Positions 35,110-44,474 of a stretch of DNA of 64,000 bases are shown here, piece after piece. Made by a program: the position numbers and the translations under genes. Positions within the stretch are counted from its first letter, which is position 1. Each line of letters starts with the position of its first letter. The stretch is from assembly GCF_011813015.1 (NCBI RefSeq), contig NZ_QHLQ01000005.1, forward strand, positions 1-64,000, read 5' to 3'. The notes beneath the pieces were generated by a model. The model was not told the origin of the DNA and ran no database searches. It worked only from the letters and a program-made list of their open reading frames with translations. This stretch comes from Parasedimentitalea denitrificans. GTDB lineage: Bacteria > Pseudomonadota > Alphaproteobacteria > Rhodobacterales > Rhodobacteraceae.

Positions 35110-35559
35110 TCACAGGTCTTTGGTCATGCGCATATAGCGGTCGTGCGCCTGAAAGCGGGTGCGGGCATATAGCCGCTGGGTGTCTTTATCTTCGCGGTCG
35201 ACCTCTAGGTGCAGCGCGGTGATACCTGCCTCGGACAGTGTTTTCGGAAGGGCAATCAGAACCTCGGTAGCGATGCCGCGTTTTCGAACAGGTGGGCGTA
35301 TATAAAGCTCGTCTATCGAGGCATCCATACCGCCGAATTCAACCGACCAGCTAAACGTCACGACAATGTACCCAATAGGCGCGCGTGTGGGGCCAGCCAG
35401 ATACACGGCGCCATAGGGGATACCGTTCAACAGCGGCTCAATAGCGGCGCGGCGGCTGTCTTCGCTGCTGGTGATCTGCATTTCCTCGTGAAAGGCGGCG
35501 ACCAATGTCAGCACTTTGTCCAGATCATCGGGCTTGGCGAGATGTAGTGCAGCGCTCAT
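35110..35559 (-). CDS. GNAT-family N-acetyltransferase
   Basis: The 149-residue protein contains the GNAT acetyl-CoA motif IDELYIRPPVRKRGIATEVLIAL (residues about 85-107), then GITALHLEVDREDKDTQRLYARTRF. It overlaps the upstream nucleoside hydrolase by four bases as ATGA, so the pair is translationally coupled. A role in nucleoside catabolism is inferred only from that coupling. Confidence 0.82.
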   Translation of the reverse strand: MSAALHLAKPDDLDKVLTLVAAFHEEMQITSSEDSRRAAIEPLLNGIPYGAVYLAGPTRAPIGYIVVTFSWSVEFGGMDASIDELYIRPPVRKRGIATEVLIALPKTLSEAGITALHLEVDREDKDTQRLYARTRFQAHDRYMRMTKDL

Positions 35560-36497
35560 AGCAGGGCCAATCGTTCGGTCAGCATATCAAAGAAGCCATC
35601 GGCGTCGACGTCGCCGATGAAGGTTGCATTGGCAGGCCGGTCTGTGACCCCCCACCAATCGGCTACGGTCATCCCCAATGTCAGTTCAGACTGGGTTTCG
35701 ATTTCCACGTTGATGTGGCGGCCAGTGAACAGATCAGGGCGGATCAGGTAGGCGGTGACGCATGGGTCATGCAAGGGCGCACCGGCAGAGCCGTATTTGG
35801 CGACATCAAAACGTTCGAAGAATTCAGTCATTTCGGCAACGAAGACACCGACCTTGGTGTCGAGCGCGCGAAAGGCGTCACAACGGGGTTTGGTGACCAG
35901 AACCTTGTGGGTCACATCCAGCGGCATAACCACGATGGGGCGGCCAGATTTAAAGACGATTTCGGCGGCTTCAGGGTCAACATAGATATTGAACTCGGCA
36001 GCTGGAGTGATGTTGCCAACTTCAAAATACGCTCCGCCCATCAGGACGATTTCCTGTACCTTTTCAACGATATCCGGGGCTTTTTGGAAAGCTGTGGCAA
36101 TGTTGGTAAGCGGGCCGAGGGGGCATAAGGTGACTGTTCCTGCGGGATGGTTGCGCAGGGTATCGATGATGAAATCCACCGCGTGACCATCGGCTAGGGG
36201 CATTGTCGGATCAGTGAGTTCGGGGCCGTCTAGCCCTGTCTTGCCGTGCACATGTTCAGCGGTGACCAGCGGGCGTTTCAACGGGGCGTCACAGCCTGCA
36301 AAAACCGGAACATCCTGTTTGCCTGCGATCTCACAGACAATACGGGCGTTTTTTTGCGTTAGCGGCAGCGGGACGTTGCCAGCAACAGCCGTAATGCCAA
36401 GCACTTCGATCTCTTTGGGGCTGGCGAGCGCCAATAGAATAGCGACGGCGTCGTCTTGGCCGGGATCGGTATCAATGATGATTTTGCGTGCTGTCAT
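35556..36497 (-). CDS. Inosine-uridine preferring nucleoside hydrolase
   Basis: This 313-residue protein hydrolyses ribonucleosides to base and ribose. It has the calcium-binding Asp cluster DTDPGQDDAVAILLAL (residues 8-23) near the N-terminus, VTLCPLGPLTNIATAF, and the C-terminal HDPCVTAYLI with the catalytic His and Asp. The family also includes pyrimidine-specific members (RihA/RihB); which base is preferred is unclear. It is first of a two-gene unit with the GNAT gene. Confidence 0.92.
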   Translation of the reverse strand: MTARKIIIDTDPGQDDAVAILLALASPKEIEVLGITAVAGNVPLPLTQKNARIVCEIAGKQDVPVFAGCDAPLKRPLVTAEHVHGKTGLDGPELTDPTMPLADGHAVDFIIDTLRNHPAGTVTLCPLGPLTNIATAFQKAPDIVEKVQEIVLMGGAYFEVGNITPAAEFNIYVDPEAAEIVFKSGRPIVVMPLDVTHKVLVTKPRCDAFRALDTKVGVFVAEMTEFFERFDVAKYGSAGAPLHDPCVTAYLIRPDLFTGRHINVEIETQSELTLGMTVADWWGVTDRPANATFIGDVDADGFFDMLTERLALL

Positions 36498-36575
36498 GAA
36501 GGCCTCTAAGTATTTCAGAGATTGAAGTTGGCAAGGCAGTTCTGATTTGTCCAGCGATAGTGGGAGCTGTGAACT

Positions 36576-36604
36576 GGGAATTGAGTATTTTTAGCAAAAA
36601 GATG
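36576..36604 (+). repeat. Intergenic repeat copy F (GAGTATTT type)
   Basis: Plus-strand sequence reads GGGAATTGAGTATTTTTA, then GCAAAAAGATG. Its tail ends 14 bases before the mazG stop on the opposite strand. Confidence 0.55.
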
Positions 36605-36617
36605 CCCTGAAGGAGCC

Positions 36618-37451
36618 TTAGCCTTTTGGATGGGGCTTGGTGCGTTCGTCGGATTTAACAGCGTCCCACAGTGCGTCCATTTCTTCGAGGTTGCTGTCGG
36701 AAGGGGACTTTCCTGTCGCAGCAAGACGGGATTCGACGCCTTCGAACCGGCGGGTGAATTTGGCGTTGGCGCGGCGAAGTGCGGCTTCGGGTTCCACGCC
36801 GAGGTGGCGGCCGAGGTTGGCCATGACAAACATCAGATCACCGAACTCTTCTTCGACTGCCTCCTGTGTCAACTCATCGCGGGCTTCGACAAGTTCAGCG
36901 CTTTCTTCGGCGATCTTTTCCAGCACATTGGTGGTTGAGGGCCAGTCAAAGCCAACACGGGCGGCACGTTTTTGCAATTTGTAGGCGCGCAGCAGTGCAG
37001 GCAAGCCAACGGCGACACCGTCCAGTGTGCCTTTTTGCTCTTTTCCTGCGCGCTCGGCGGCTTTGATGGTTTCCCAGTCCTGGGTCTGTTGTTCGGCGGA
37101 TTTGTTGCGGTTTTCGTCGCCGAAAACATGCGGGTGGCGGCTCACCATCTTGTCAGACATGGTGGTGACCACGTCCTGAAAGGTGAAGTGCCCGGCCTCG
37201 TCCGCCATTTGGGCATGGAACACTGATTGGAACAACAGGTCGCCCAGTTCACCCTTTAGCTCTTGCCATTGTTGGCGCTCGATGGCGTCGGCGACCTCAT
37301 AGGCTTCCTCTATTGTGTAGGGCGCGACACTGGCGAAATCCTGTTCAATATCCCATGGGCAGCCGGTTTTTGGATCACGCAGGCGGCGCATGATTTCAAG
37401 CAGTCGTTCGATGCCGGCGGTCCGGTCGTTGATCAGTGTGTTTTCGGGCAT
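36618..37451 (-). CDS. mazG: Nucleoside triphosphate pyrophosphohydrolase MazG
   Basis: The 277-residue protein has two tandem MazG (all-alpha NTP-PPase) domains. The first contains CPWDIEQDFASVAPYTIEEAYEV and the ELKGELGDLLFQSVFHA metal-binding helices. The second contains EKIAEESAELVEARDELT and EEEFGDLMFVMANLGRH. It clears non-canonical NTPs in the cytoplasm. It is divergent from the M20 amidohydrolase gene, with 63 bases between them. Confidence 0.95.
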   Translation of the reverse strand: MPENTLINDRTAGIERLLEIMRRLRDPKTGCPWDIEQDFASVAPYTIEEAYEVADAIERQQWQELKGELGDLLFQSVFHAQMADEAGHFTFQDVVTTMSDKMVSRHPHVFGDENRNKSAEQQTQDWETIKAAERAGKEQKGTLDGVAVGLPALLRAYKLQKRAARVGFDWPSTTNVLEKIAEESAELVEARDELTQEAVEEEFGDLMFVMANLGRHLGVEPEAALRRANAKFTRRFEGVESRLAATGKSPSDSNLEEMDALWDAVKSDERTKPHPKG

Positions 37452-37514
37452 TGCGGAGGCCTTCGTTCCAGTGTCAGATGCATCAATCCCGAGTCTGACC
37501 TAGGAGTCCAGCCC

Positions 37515-38678
37515 ATGCCCGTCGTTAACCGTATCGCCGATTTTTCTGAAGACATGAAGACCTGGCGGCGGCACCTGCATACGATTCCTGAGTTGGGGTT
37601 TGATCTGCCGGAAACTTCTGCCTTTGTTGCAGAGCGTTTGCGTGAGTTCGGTGTAGATGAACTGCATGAAGGTATTGCGCAGACCGGCATGATTGCGATC
37701 ATCAACGGGCAGGGAGAAGGGCCGACCATTGGGTTGCGTGCAGACATGGACGCCTTGCCGATTCCCGAAGAAACCGGGGTAGAGTACGCGTCGACCAAAG
37801 CTGGGAATATGCATGCCTGTGGTCATGACGGCCATACGACGATGCTGCTGGGGGCTGCCAAGTACCTGGCTGAAACGCGGAATTTTCGGGGTCGCGTTGC
37901 TTTGATTTTTCAACCCGCTGAGGAAGATGGCGGCGGGGCTGGTGTCATGGTCGACGAGGGGATCATGGACCGGTTCGGCATTGGTGAGGTCTATGGTGTT
38001 CACAATGCGCCAGGGATGCCGGTGGGGGGATTTGTGACATCGCCCGGAGCGTTGATGGCTGCAGTGGATGAGTTTCACGTTCATATTCAGGGTGTTGGTG
38101 GCCATGGTGCGATGCCACAAGATACTCGTGACCCCGTAATGGCGGCCTGTGGGATTGCGCAGGCGATCCAGACTATTGTCAGCCGTAACCACTATGCGCT
38201 GGAGGAACTGGTGATTTCAGTGACACAGATTCACACGGGCACCACGGACAACGTGATCCCGGATACTGCCTATATCAATGGAACTGTGCGTACATTTGAC
38301 CCTAAGGTGCAGGCCATGGTGATCCGACGGATGCAAGAAATTGTTGACGGGCAAGCGGCGAGCTATGGGGTCGAGGCCAAGCTGGAGTATGAGAAGGGCT
38401 ATCCTGCAACCATAAACCATGCTGATAAAGCGGAGTTTGCGGTGGAAGTGGCCAAGGAAATCTCGGGCGAAGCCAATGTGAGTGCAGAGTGCAATCGCAA
38501 AATGGGCGCCGAGGATTTTTCTTATATGTTACAGGCGCGACCCGGGGCATATCTTTTCCTAGGGCAGGGGGAGAGTGCCGGGCTGCATCACCCCAAGTAT
38601 GACTTTAATGATGAGGTCGCACCGGTTGGAGCGTCGTTCTTTGTGCGGTTGGTTGAACGGGCTCAGCCATTAACCTGA
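37515..38678 (+). CDS. M20-family amidohydrolase (hippurate hydrolase/N-acyl amino acid type)
   Basis: The 387-residue protein has the M20D pattern: HTIPELGFD, GLRADMDALPI, MHACGHDGHTTMLLGAA (metal ligands Cys-Gly-His), FQPAEEDGGGAG, and GGHGAMPQ in the lid domain. These enzymes hydrolyse N-acyl amino acids and related amides. TAGGAG lies 8 bases before the ATG at 37515; the frame starts earlier but upstream residues belong to the mazG antisense region. Two agmatinase-family genes follow on the same strand, which suggests a nitrogen-compound catabolic operon. Confidence 0.88.
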   Translation: MPVVNRIADFSEDMKTWRRHLHTIPELGFDLPETSAFVAERLREFGVDELHEGIAQTGMIAIINGQGEGPTIGLRADMDALPIPEETGVEYASTKAGNMHACGHDGHTTMLLGAAKYLAETRNFRGRVALIFQPAEEDGGGAGVMVDEGIMDRFGIGEVYGVHNAPGMPVGGFVTSPGALMAAVDEFHVHIQGVGGHGAMPQDTRDPVMAACGIAQAIQTIVSRNHYALEELVISVTQIHTGTTDNVIPDTAYINGTVRTFDPKVQAMVIRRMQEIVDGQAASYGVEAKLEYEKGYPATINHADKAEFAVEVAKEISGEANVSAECNRKMGAEDFSYMLQARPGAYLFLGQGESAGLHHPKYDFNDEVAPVGASFFVRLVERAQPLT

Positions 38679-38760
38679 CAAGGTGAGCAACTGGTGAGGT
38701 GACAGGCGGCAAGTGGTCGTCTATGCCGGATCTCAACAGCAGACTGAAGGGTATGCAGAC

Positions 38761-39729
38761 ATGGCGTTGGAAGATGCAAAACATCTGGTCGATGAGGCTT
38801 TTACGCGCGAAGACCTCAAGGGGCTTAGCTTTGAGAATACCTTTGGGGGGGCCACATCATTCTTGCGACGTAAGTATAGCAAGGATCTAAGTGGTGTTGA
38901 TATCGCTGTCACAGGTGTGCCGTTTGATCAGGCGGTGACCAACCGTCCGGGAACACGTTTGGGGCCACGGGCCATTCGTGAGGCAAGTGCCTTGCAAAGC
39001 CCGGATGCGCCTTATGGCTGGGGCTATGACCCGCTTAGCGAGTTTGCGATTGTTGATTATGGCGATCTGGCCTTTGACTACGCCAATATTTCCGGTTTTC
39101 CCGATGCATTGCGTGCACATCTGCGTGGAATTCTTGCGGCGGATGTGGCCTCGGTTGCGTTGGGCGGGGATCACTACATCACCTTTCCAATCCTAAAAGC
39201 CTATGCCGAGAAATACGGTCCGATGGCGCTGTTGCAGTTTGATGCACATAGCGACAGTTGGGCGGATGATGATATGGACCGGGTGGATCACGGAACCTTT
39301 GTCTACAAAGCAATTAAGATGGGGTTGATCGACCCTGCACGCTCGGTTCAGGTCGGGATCCGTACCAGCAACGAAGATACAATGGGTGTGAATATCATCG
39401 ATGCGGCCGAAGTGCATGAGATAGGGCCAGCAGCGACTGCACTGCGGATCAAAGAGATCTTGGGTGATCATCCGACGTATCTGAGCTTTGATATCGATGG
39501 GTTGGATCCGGCCTATGCTCCGGGTACTGGGACGCCGGTCTGGGGGGGGCTGACCTCGGCGCAGGCAGCGCGTATTTTACGAGACATCGCTGGGATCAAT
39601 ATTAAGGGCGGCGATGTGGTTGAAGTGTCGCCACCATTTGATACCACGGGCGCCACGGCCATCGCTGCTGCCCATGCGGCCACTGAAATTATCTGCCTGT
39701 TGGGCTGGAATATGAGAAAAAATGACTGA
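38761..39729 (+). CDS. speB: Agmatinase-family ureohydrolase (first paralogue)
   Basis: The 322-residue protein belongs to the arginase/agmatinase family. Metal-binding segments are GGDHYITFPI, QFDAHSDSW and FDIDGLDPAYAPGTGTPVWGG. These hold the binuclear metal His/Asp ligands. The specific guanidino substrate (agmatine, guanidinobutyrate or other) cannot be told. The start at 38761 is followed by a 50-residue N-terminal extension relative to short agmatinases. It overlaps the next gene by 8 bases (ATG at 39722), so the two paralogues are coupled. Confidence 0.85.
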   Translation: MALEDAKHLVDEAFTREDLKGLSFENTFGGATSFLRRKYSKDLSGVDIAVTGVPFDQAVTNRPGTRLGPRAIREASALQSPDAPYGWGYDPLSEFAIVDYGDLAFDYANISGFPDALRAHLRGILAADVASVALGGDHYITFPILKAYAEKYGPMALLQFDAHSDSWADDDMDRVDHGTFVYKAIKMGLIDPARSVQVGIRTSNEDTMGVNIIDAAEVHEIGPAATALRIKEILGDHPTYLSFDIDGLDPAYAPGTGTPVWGGLTSAQAARILRDIAGINIKGGDVVEVSPPFDTTGATAIAAAHAATEIICLLGWNMRKND

Positions 39730-40669
39730 CTTAAATCAACCGATCAGCGGCAACGACCTGGCTAGGTTCTCAGGACCTGGAACATTTATGCGACTGCCAC
39801 AGGCGACGTCTCTGGATGGTTTGGATGTGGCTGTCCTAGGGATTCCGATGGACATCGGCACCTCATGGCGGTCAGGCACGCGGTTCGGTCCGAAACAAAT
39901 ACGGGCCGAGAGCGCGATGTTGCGGCCTTATAATATGGCCACCAAGGCGGCCCCCTTTGAGTTTCTTCAGGTCGCGGATATTGGTGATCTTGCGATCAAC
40001 ACCTTTTCGTTGCCGGATAGCTTGCGCATCATAGAAGCCAGCTATGACGCGATTGTCGGCACAAGTGTTGTGCCTATTGCCATGGGTGGTGATCACTCGA
40101 TCACGCTGCCGATCCTGCGAGCTGTAGCCAAGAAATACGGCCCGGTCGCGGTGGTGCATGTGGATGCCCATGCGGACGTCAATGAAGACATGTTTGGTGA
40201 AAAAGAAAACCACGGAACAGTGTTTCGTCGTGCCTATGAAGAGGGCCTGATTCAAGCAGACAAGACCTATCAGATTGGACTGCGTGGTACAGGTTATGCG
40301 GCCACTGATTTCACCGAGGCACAGGGGTGGGGTTTTCAGCAATTCCCGGCATCAGAGTTATGGCATCGGTCATTGAACAATCTGGGGGCTGAAATTCGTC
40401 GAGATATTGGCAATCGGCCGACCTATATAACATATGACATTGATAGTCTTGATCCCGCTTATGCACCGGGAACCGGCACGCCTGAAATCGGCGGATTGAC
40501 GACGCCTCAGGCTCTGGAGCTGATCCGGGCCTTGCGCGGTGTGAATATTGTGGGGTGCGACTTGGTAGAGGTTTCTCCGCCCTATGACACGTCAGGCAAT
40601 ACCGCATTAACGGGCGCGAACTTGTTGTATGAAATGCTGTGCGTGCTGCCGGGTGTTTCAACAAAGTAA
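39722..40669 (+). CDS. Agmatinase-family ureohydrolase (second paralogue)
   Basis: The 315-residue protein has the same ureohydrolase motifs: GGDHSITLPIL, HVDAHADVNE and YDIDSLDPAYAPGTGTPEIGGL. Both genes keep the metal ligands, but they differ near the substrate loop (DVNEDMFGEKENHGTVFRR versus DSWADDDMDRVDHGTFVYK). This suggests different guanidino substrates or a mixed complex. The start overlaps the previous stop by 8 bases. Confidence 0.85.
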   Translation: MTDLNQPISGNDLARFSGPGTFMRLPQATSLDGLDVAVLGIPMDIGTSWRSGTRFGPKQIRAESAMLRPYNMATKAAPFEFLQVADIGDLAINTFSLPDSLRIIEASYDAIVGTSVVPIAMGGDHSITLPILRAVAKKYGPVAVVHVDAHADVNEDMFGEKENHGTVFRRAYEEGLIQADKTYQIGLRGTGYAATDFTEAQGWGFQQFPASELWHRSLNNLGAEIRRDIGNRPTYITYDIDSLDPAYAPGTGTPEIGGLTTPQALELIRALRGVNIVGCDLVEVSPPYDTSGNTALTGANLLYEMLCVLPGVSTK

Positions 40670-40723
40670 GTCAACGGGGTCAGTCGCGGCGTCGGGGTCG
40701 CAAGTTAAAAGGTCGACCGAGGT

Positions 40724-41167
40724 ATGGGACGGATAATGCTGTTTGCGTGGATATGTGTGGCCGTGGTGATCGTGGTGCTTGGCCTGATCCGGTTGGCTCC
40801 GGTTGATCCGTTGGACTGGAACACTCAGCCAGAATTCACTGAGGACAAGACCTTCCGTGGCGGAGTGTTCCGTGTTGTGCGCACTGGTCCGGATGGGTTG
40901 GCCCGGTTTGATCAGGTCGCCAGTTCAGCCCCGCGAACGAACCTACTGGCTGGCTCGGTTGAGGATGGTTTGGCGACTTATGTGACCCGAACCAAATTCC
41001 TGGGGTTTCCTGATTATACCACTGCGCGGCAGGACGGTGATTTGCTGAAAGTCTATGCTCGGTTGCGTTTCGGCCGGTCTGATCTGGGGGTGAACGAGGC
41101 CAGAATTGCAGACTGGCTGGCCGAGATGGAGAGCATACCCACACTTGAGGTTGCCCCCTCCAACTAG
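40724..41167 (+). CDS. DUF1499 membrane-anchored protein
   Basis: The 147-residue protein has one N-terminal membrane segment (FAWICVAVVIVVLGLIRLA). The rest matches DUF1499: RVVRTGPDGLARFDQVA, YVTRTKFLGFPDYTT and LKVYARLRFGRSDLGVNEARI. Its function is unknown. It follows the agmatinase pair by 54 bases and could be part of that transcript. Its C-terminus faces the secreted protein on the other strand. Confidence 0.82.
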   Translation: MGRIMLFAWICVAVVIVVLGLIRLAPVDPLDWNTQPEFTEDKTFRGGVFRVVRTGPDGLARFDQVASSAPRTNLLAGSVEDGLATYVTRTKFLGFPDYTTARQDGDLLKVYARLRFGRSDLGVNEARIADWLAEMESIPTLEVAPSN

Positions 41168-41177
41168 TCAGTTCGGA

Positions 41178-41477
41178 TTATAGCTTTGGGAATGAGGTCA
41201 CAGTGCTGTAGTCGCTTGGGATCTTTTCCAGCGAAGAGGATAGGCAGCCTTGGCTTACCTCGCGCCACATTGGAACATTCAGTGACATCTGGCATTGTGC
41301 CATGAACATTCGACCGTCGACTTGCAGACAGATCGTTTCCCCCAGCTCTACACGTGACCCTGACTTGTCAGTGCAGTAACAATCGATGGTTTTGCCACCG
41401 GGCGCTTTGACATCAGACAGCGCAGGTTGGGCAAACAGGGCAAGTGTAGTGATAATAACGGCTCTGGCATGTTGCAT
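41178..41477 (-). CDS. Small secreted protein, unknown family
   Basis: This 99-residue product has an N-terminal signal peptide (AVIITTLALFAQPALS) with an AxS-type cleavage site near residue 21. The mature part is about 78 residues with four or five cysteines (CYC...ICLQ...AQCQ...GCLS), which suggests disulphide bonds in the periplasm. No family is recognised. It is tail-to-tail with the DUF1499 gene and divergent from prfA. Confidence 0.65.
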   Translation of the reverse strand: MQHARAVIITTLALFAQPALSDVKAPGGKTIDCYCTDKSGSRVELGETICLQVDGRMFMAQCQMSLNVPMWREVSQGCLSSSLEKIPSDYSTVTSFPKL

Positions 41478-41539
41478 GACGCTAGCATATCACAGGGGGC
41501 AGGTCAGACCAAATATCATCAGAAACGGACGATCCACCT

Positions 41540-42595
41540 ATGGTTCCCGAAGAACGCCTTGAACAGATCATCCAACGGTTTCAGTATCTTGAGGCCTTGA
41601 TGTCCGATGGATCCAGTGCAGGTGATATCGCCAAACTGGCCAAGGAATACTCGGACCTGCGCCCGGTGGTTGAGCAAATCGAATCCTATCGACGGCTTTT
41701 ATCTGATCTGGATGAGGCGCAAGAGATGCTGTCGGACCCGGATATGAAGGACTTGGCGGAAGAGGAAATTCCGGCCCTGAAGGCAGCGATCCCAGATGCT
41801 GAGACTGCGTTGCAGGTGGCACTGTTGCCCAAAGACGCAGCCGACACCAAACCAGCGATGCTCGAAATCCGTCCCGGAACCGGAGGCGACGAGGCGGCGC
41901 TATTTGCCGGCGATTTGTTGCGGATGTATCAACGGTACGCTGAAACGAATGGCTGGAAGTTCGACATTCTAGAAGAGCAGTTGACCGAACTTGGCGGCAT
42001 CAAAGAGGTTGTCGCACATATCAAGGGTGAGAACGTGTTTGCCCGGATGAAGTTCGAATCTGGAGTGCATCGGGTTCAGCGTGTGCCGACCACAGAAAGC
42101 GGTGGGCGTATTCACACCTCGGCCGCTACCGTCGCGGTTTTGCCGGAAGCCGAAGATGTGGACATTGAGATTAACGCAAATGATCTGCGGATAGACACTA
42201 TGCGCTCATCCGGGGCAGGGGGGCAGCACGTCAACACCACCGACTCGGCTGTGCGTATCACTCACTTGCCCAGCGGCGTTGTTGTTACCAGCTCGGAGAA
42301 ATCCCAGCACCGAAATCGTGAAATTGCGATGCAGGTGTTGAAAACACGCCTGTATGATATGGAACGCCAGCGAGTGGACAGCGAACGCTCGGCGGATCGC
42401 GCGGCGCAAGTGGGGTCGGGGGATCGTTCCGAGCGTATTCGGACCTATAACTTTCCGCAGGGTCGGATGACTGACCACCGTATTAATCTGACATTGTATA
42501 AGTTGGATCAGGTGATGGCAGGCGATCTGGACGAGGTTATCGACGCATTGTCGGCAGACAACCAGGCACGGCTTCTGGCCGAAATGGGGCAATGA
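41540..42595 (+). CDS. prfA: Peptide chain release factor 1
   Basis: RF1 recognises UAA and UAG and triggers peptide release. The 351-residue protein has RMRP-like N-terminal domains and the invariant GGQ (residues 227-229, in [11 protein letters not shown]). RF1 anticodon-type segments around the PxT tripeptide region are [19 protein letters not shown]. The C-terminal region ends in LLAEMGQ. The prmC gene follows with a 4-base ATGA overlap (42592-42595). Confidence 0.97.
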   Translation: MVPEERLEQIIQRFQYLEALMSDGSSAGDIAKLAKEYSDLRPVVEQIESYRRLLSDLDEAQEMLSDPDMKDLAEEEIPALKAAIPDAETALQVALLPKDAADTKPAMLEIRPGTGGDEAALFAGDLLRMYQRYAETNGWKFDILEEQLTELGGIKEVVAHIKGENVFARMKFESGVHRVQRVPTTESGGRIHTSAATVAVLPEAEDVDIEINANDLRIDTMRSSGAGGQHVNTTDSAVRITHLPSGVVVTSSEKSQHRNREIAMQVLKTRLYDMERQRVDSERSADRAAQVGSGDRSERIRTYNFPQGRMTDHRINLTLYKLDQVMAGDLDEVIDALSADNQARLLAEMGQ

Positions 42596-43434
42596 GCGGC
42601 GTGCAAACAGCGGCGCAGGCGATGGTCGCCGCGACTGCGCGGCTGCGTGCGGCAGGGGTTCCAGATCCAGCCCGTGATGCCCGTGTTTTGTTGGCACATG
42701 CTGCGAGGATTGAGGCAAGCCGTGTGACGTTGATCGCCCCCGAGGACTTGGCGTCTGACATTGCCGAACGCTATGAGCAGTTGATTGCACTGCGGGCGAT
42801 TCGGGTCCCGGTTTCGCATCTGTTGGGCGAGAGAGAGTTTTATGGTCGCCGGTTTAAGGTGTCGGGCGACGTGCTGGACCCGCGTCCAGAGACGGAATGT
42901 CTGATTGAGGCGGCCCTTTCAGTGCCGTTTCATCGCGTTTTAGATCTTGGTATCGGGTCAGGGTGTATTTTGGTGACGCTGCTGGCTGAACAGCAGGATG
43001 CCACCGGTCTGGGTGTAGATCTGAGCGAGGCGGCCTGCTTGCAAGCCAGCGCTAATGCTGTTTTGCACCGGGTTGAGGCACGGGCTGATATTCGCCAGTC
43101 CGACTGGTTTAAGGCTGTGGATGGGAAATTCGATCTTATCGTGTCCAACCCACCGTATATTGCATTGACTGAAATGCCAGATCTGTCGGTTGAAGTGCGG
43201 GAGCACGAACCGGAAATGGCATTGACGGATGGCGGTGATGGTTTGGGGGCCTATCGCCAAATCGCAAGGGATGTTGGGAAATTTCTCACGCCGGGTGGTC
43301 GCGTTTTGGTTGAAATTGGACCAACCCAAGCTGCGGCGGTTGCCGCTATGTTTGAGCAGGCCGAACTGCGCATGATCCGTGTGGTTCAGGATCTGGATGG
43401 TCGTGATAGGGTTGTTTGTGCGCAAGCTGCGTGA
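42592..43434 (+). CDS. prmC: Protein-(glutamine-N5) methyltransferase PrmC
   Basis: PrmC methylates the Gln of the GGQ motif in release factors 1 and 2 using SAM. The 280-residue protein has the glutamine-binding NPPY (in [11 protein letters not shown]), the SAM motif [17 protein letters not shown], and the N-terminal helical domain starting [17 protein letters not shown]. It overlaps prfA, its substrate gene, by four bases. Downstream a 229-base spacer separates it from the DUF4167 gene; a TTGGC...GCCAA dyad sits at its start. Confidence 0.95.
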   Translation: MSGVQTAAQAMVAATARLRAAGVPDPARDARVLLAHAARIEASRVTLIAPEDLASDIAERYEQLIALRAIRVPVSHLLGEREFYGRRFKVSGDVLDPRPETECLIEAALSVPFHRVLDLGIGSGCILVTLLAEQQDATGLGVDLSEAACLQASANAVLHRVEARADIRQSDWFKAVDGKFDLIVSNPPYIALTEMPDLSVEVREHEPEMALTDGGDGLGAYRQIARDVGKFLTPGGRVLVEIGPTQAAAVAAMFEQAELRMIRVVQDLDGRDRVVCAQAA

Positions 43435-43662
43435 ATTGGCTGACATTTTGCACATAAATCGGCCAATTTGATGGAAAAAAGTGGAAAAACCCCATCCTGC
43501 CTCTTGTCTGGCGATGGTGGACAGGGTTACATATAGGCGTCGCAGGAGTGTTCGGCTCTATATCCAAACCGGCGACACCAAGCCCAAAATGGTCGATGGT
43601 CCCGCGCTAATATGCGCATTACGGGATCTGCGACCCAACGAATCAAGGCTGACGTTAAGCAA

Positions 43663-44340
43663 ATGAGATCGTCTAAATCACGTTCGCGGTCGAAATCGAA
43701 CCGCAATCGCCCCGCTGGTGGTGGTAATGTTGTAAACCGGGTGTTTGATAGCTCGGGCCCAGAGGGCAAGGTGCGTGGCACCCCGCAACAAATCATCGAT
43801 AAATATAACCAACTGGCACGCGATGCTCAGTTGAGTGGTGACCGTGTCGCTGTTGAGAACTTTCAACAGCACGCAGAGCACTATATGCGGATGCTGGGGG
43901 AAGCTCAGCGTGAGCAGGATACTCGCCGCGAAGAGCAAGAGCGCCAGAACAGAGAGCGTCAAGCTGAACGGGACCGTGAGCGGACCGAGCGTCAGGAACG
44001 CGATGCTGCTGCGCGCCAAGAGGCTGCGGCCCGTAACGAGCAACCTGCACCTGCATCCGCTCCTAGCGTTGATCCGGCAGGGGCGCCACAGCCTGATGTT
44101 CTGGACATGAGCGGCAATGGCGCTGCATCTGGCGATTCCGGTCTGGTTGAGACGCCTGAAAGCAAGCCAAAGAAAACAAGCACACGCCGTCCGCGTACGC
44201 GCAAGCCCGCGCCGAAGCCTCAGGAAACAGCTGCAGACGAAGCTGCTGCACCCAATGCCGAGACGGTAGCAGCGCCTAAGGTTGAGAAACCGGCGGAGCC
44301 AAGCACAAAAGCAGGTGATGCGCCTGAAGCTGCTGAGTAA
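43663..44340 (+). CDS. DUF4167 family protein
   Basis: The 225-residue protein starts MRSSKSRSRSKSNRNRP, a basic, RNA-binding-like N-terminus. A conserved core follows: NVVNRVFDSSGPEGKVRGTPQQIIDKY and AENFQQHAEHYMRM (seen as VENFQQHAEHYMRM). The rest is low-complexity and charged (REEQERQNRERQAERDRERTE, then Ala/Pro/Lys-rich). DUF4167 is a conserved alphaproteobacterial family of unknown function. Its place right after prfA-prmC recurs and hints at a translation-related role. The ATG at 43663 is preferred over one at 43612. Confidence 0.78.
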   Translation: MRSSKSRSRSKSNRNRPAGGGNVVNRVFDSSGPEGKVRGTPQQIIDKYNQLARDAQLSGDRVAVENFQQHAEHYMRMLGEAQREQDTRREEQERQNRERQAERDRERTERQERDAAARQEAAARNEQPAPASAPSVDPAGAPQPDVLDMSGNGAASGDSGLVETPESKPKKTSTRRPRTRKPAPKPQETAADEAAAPNAETVAAPKVEKPAEPSTKAGDAPEAAE

Positions 44341-44362
44341 ATTCAGTTTGATGTATGCATAG

Positions 44363-44394
44363 AAAAGCCCCGGTTCATACGAACCGGGGCTTTT
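44363..44394. terminator. Bidirectional intrinsic terminator
   Basis: A 14-bp perfect stem (AAAAGCCCCGGTTC / GAACCGGGGCTTTT) with an ATAC loop lies between the convergent DUF4167 and rsmA genes. It can terminate both. Confidence 0.92.
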
Positions 44395-44474
44395 TGAGTC
44401 TGCGGTATCAATTCGAACAAGGTGAAGAGTACAAGCGCTCAAGTAGGCTTTAAATTTCCAGTGTTGGCTTGCTG

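Noticed and set aside
43678..44442. 254-codon minus-strand frame opposite DUF4167
   Set aside because: It mirrors the charged repeats of DUF4167 and crosses the bidirectional terminator; it has no motif or start site.
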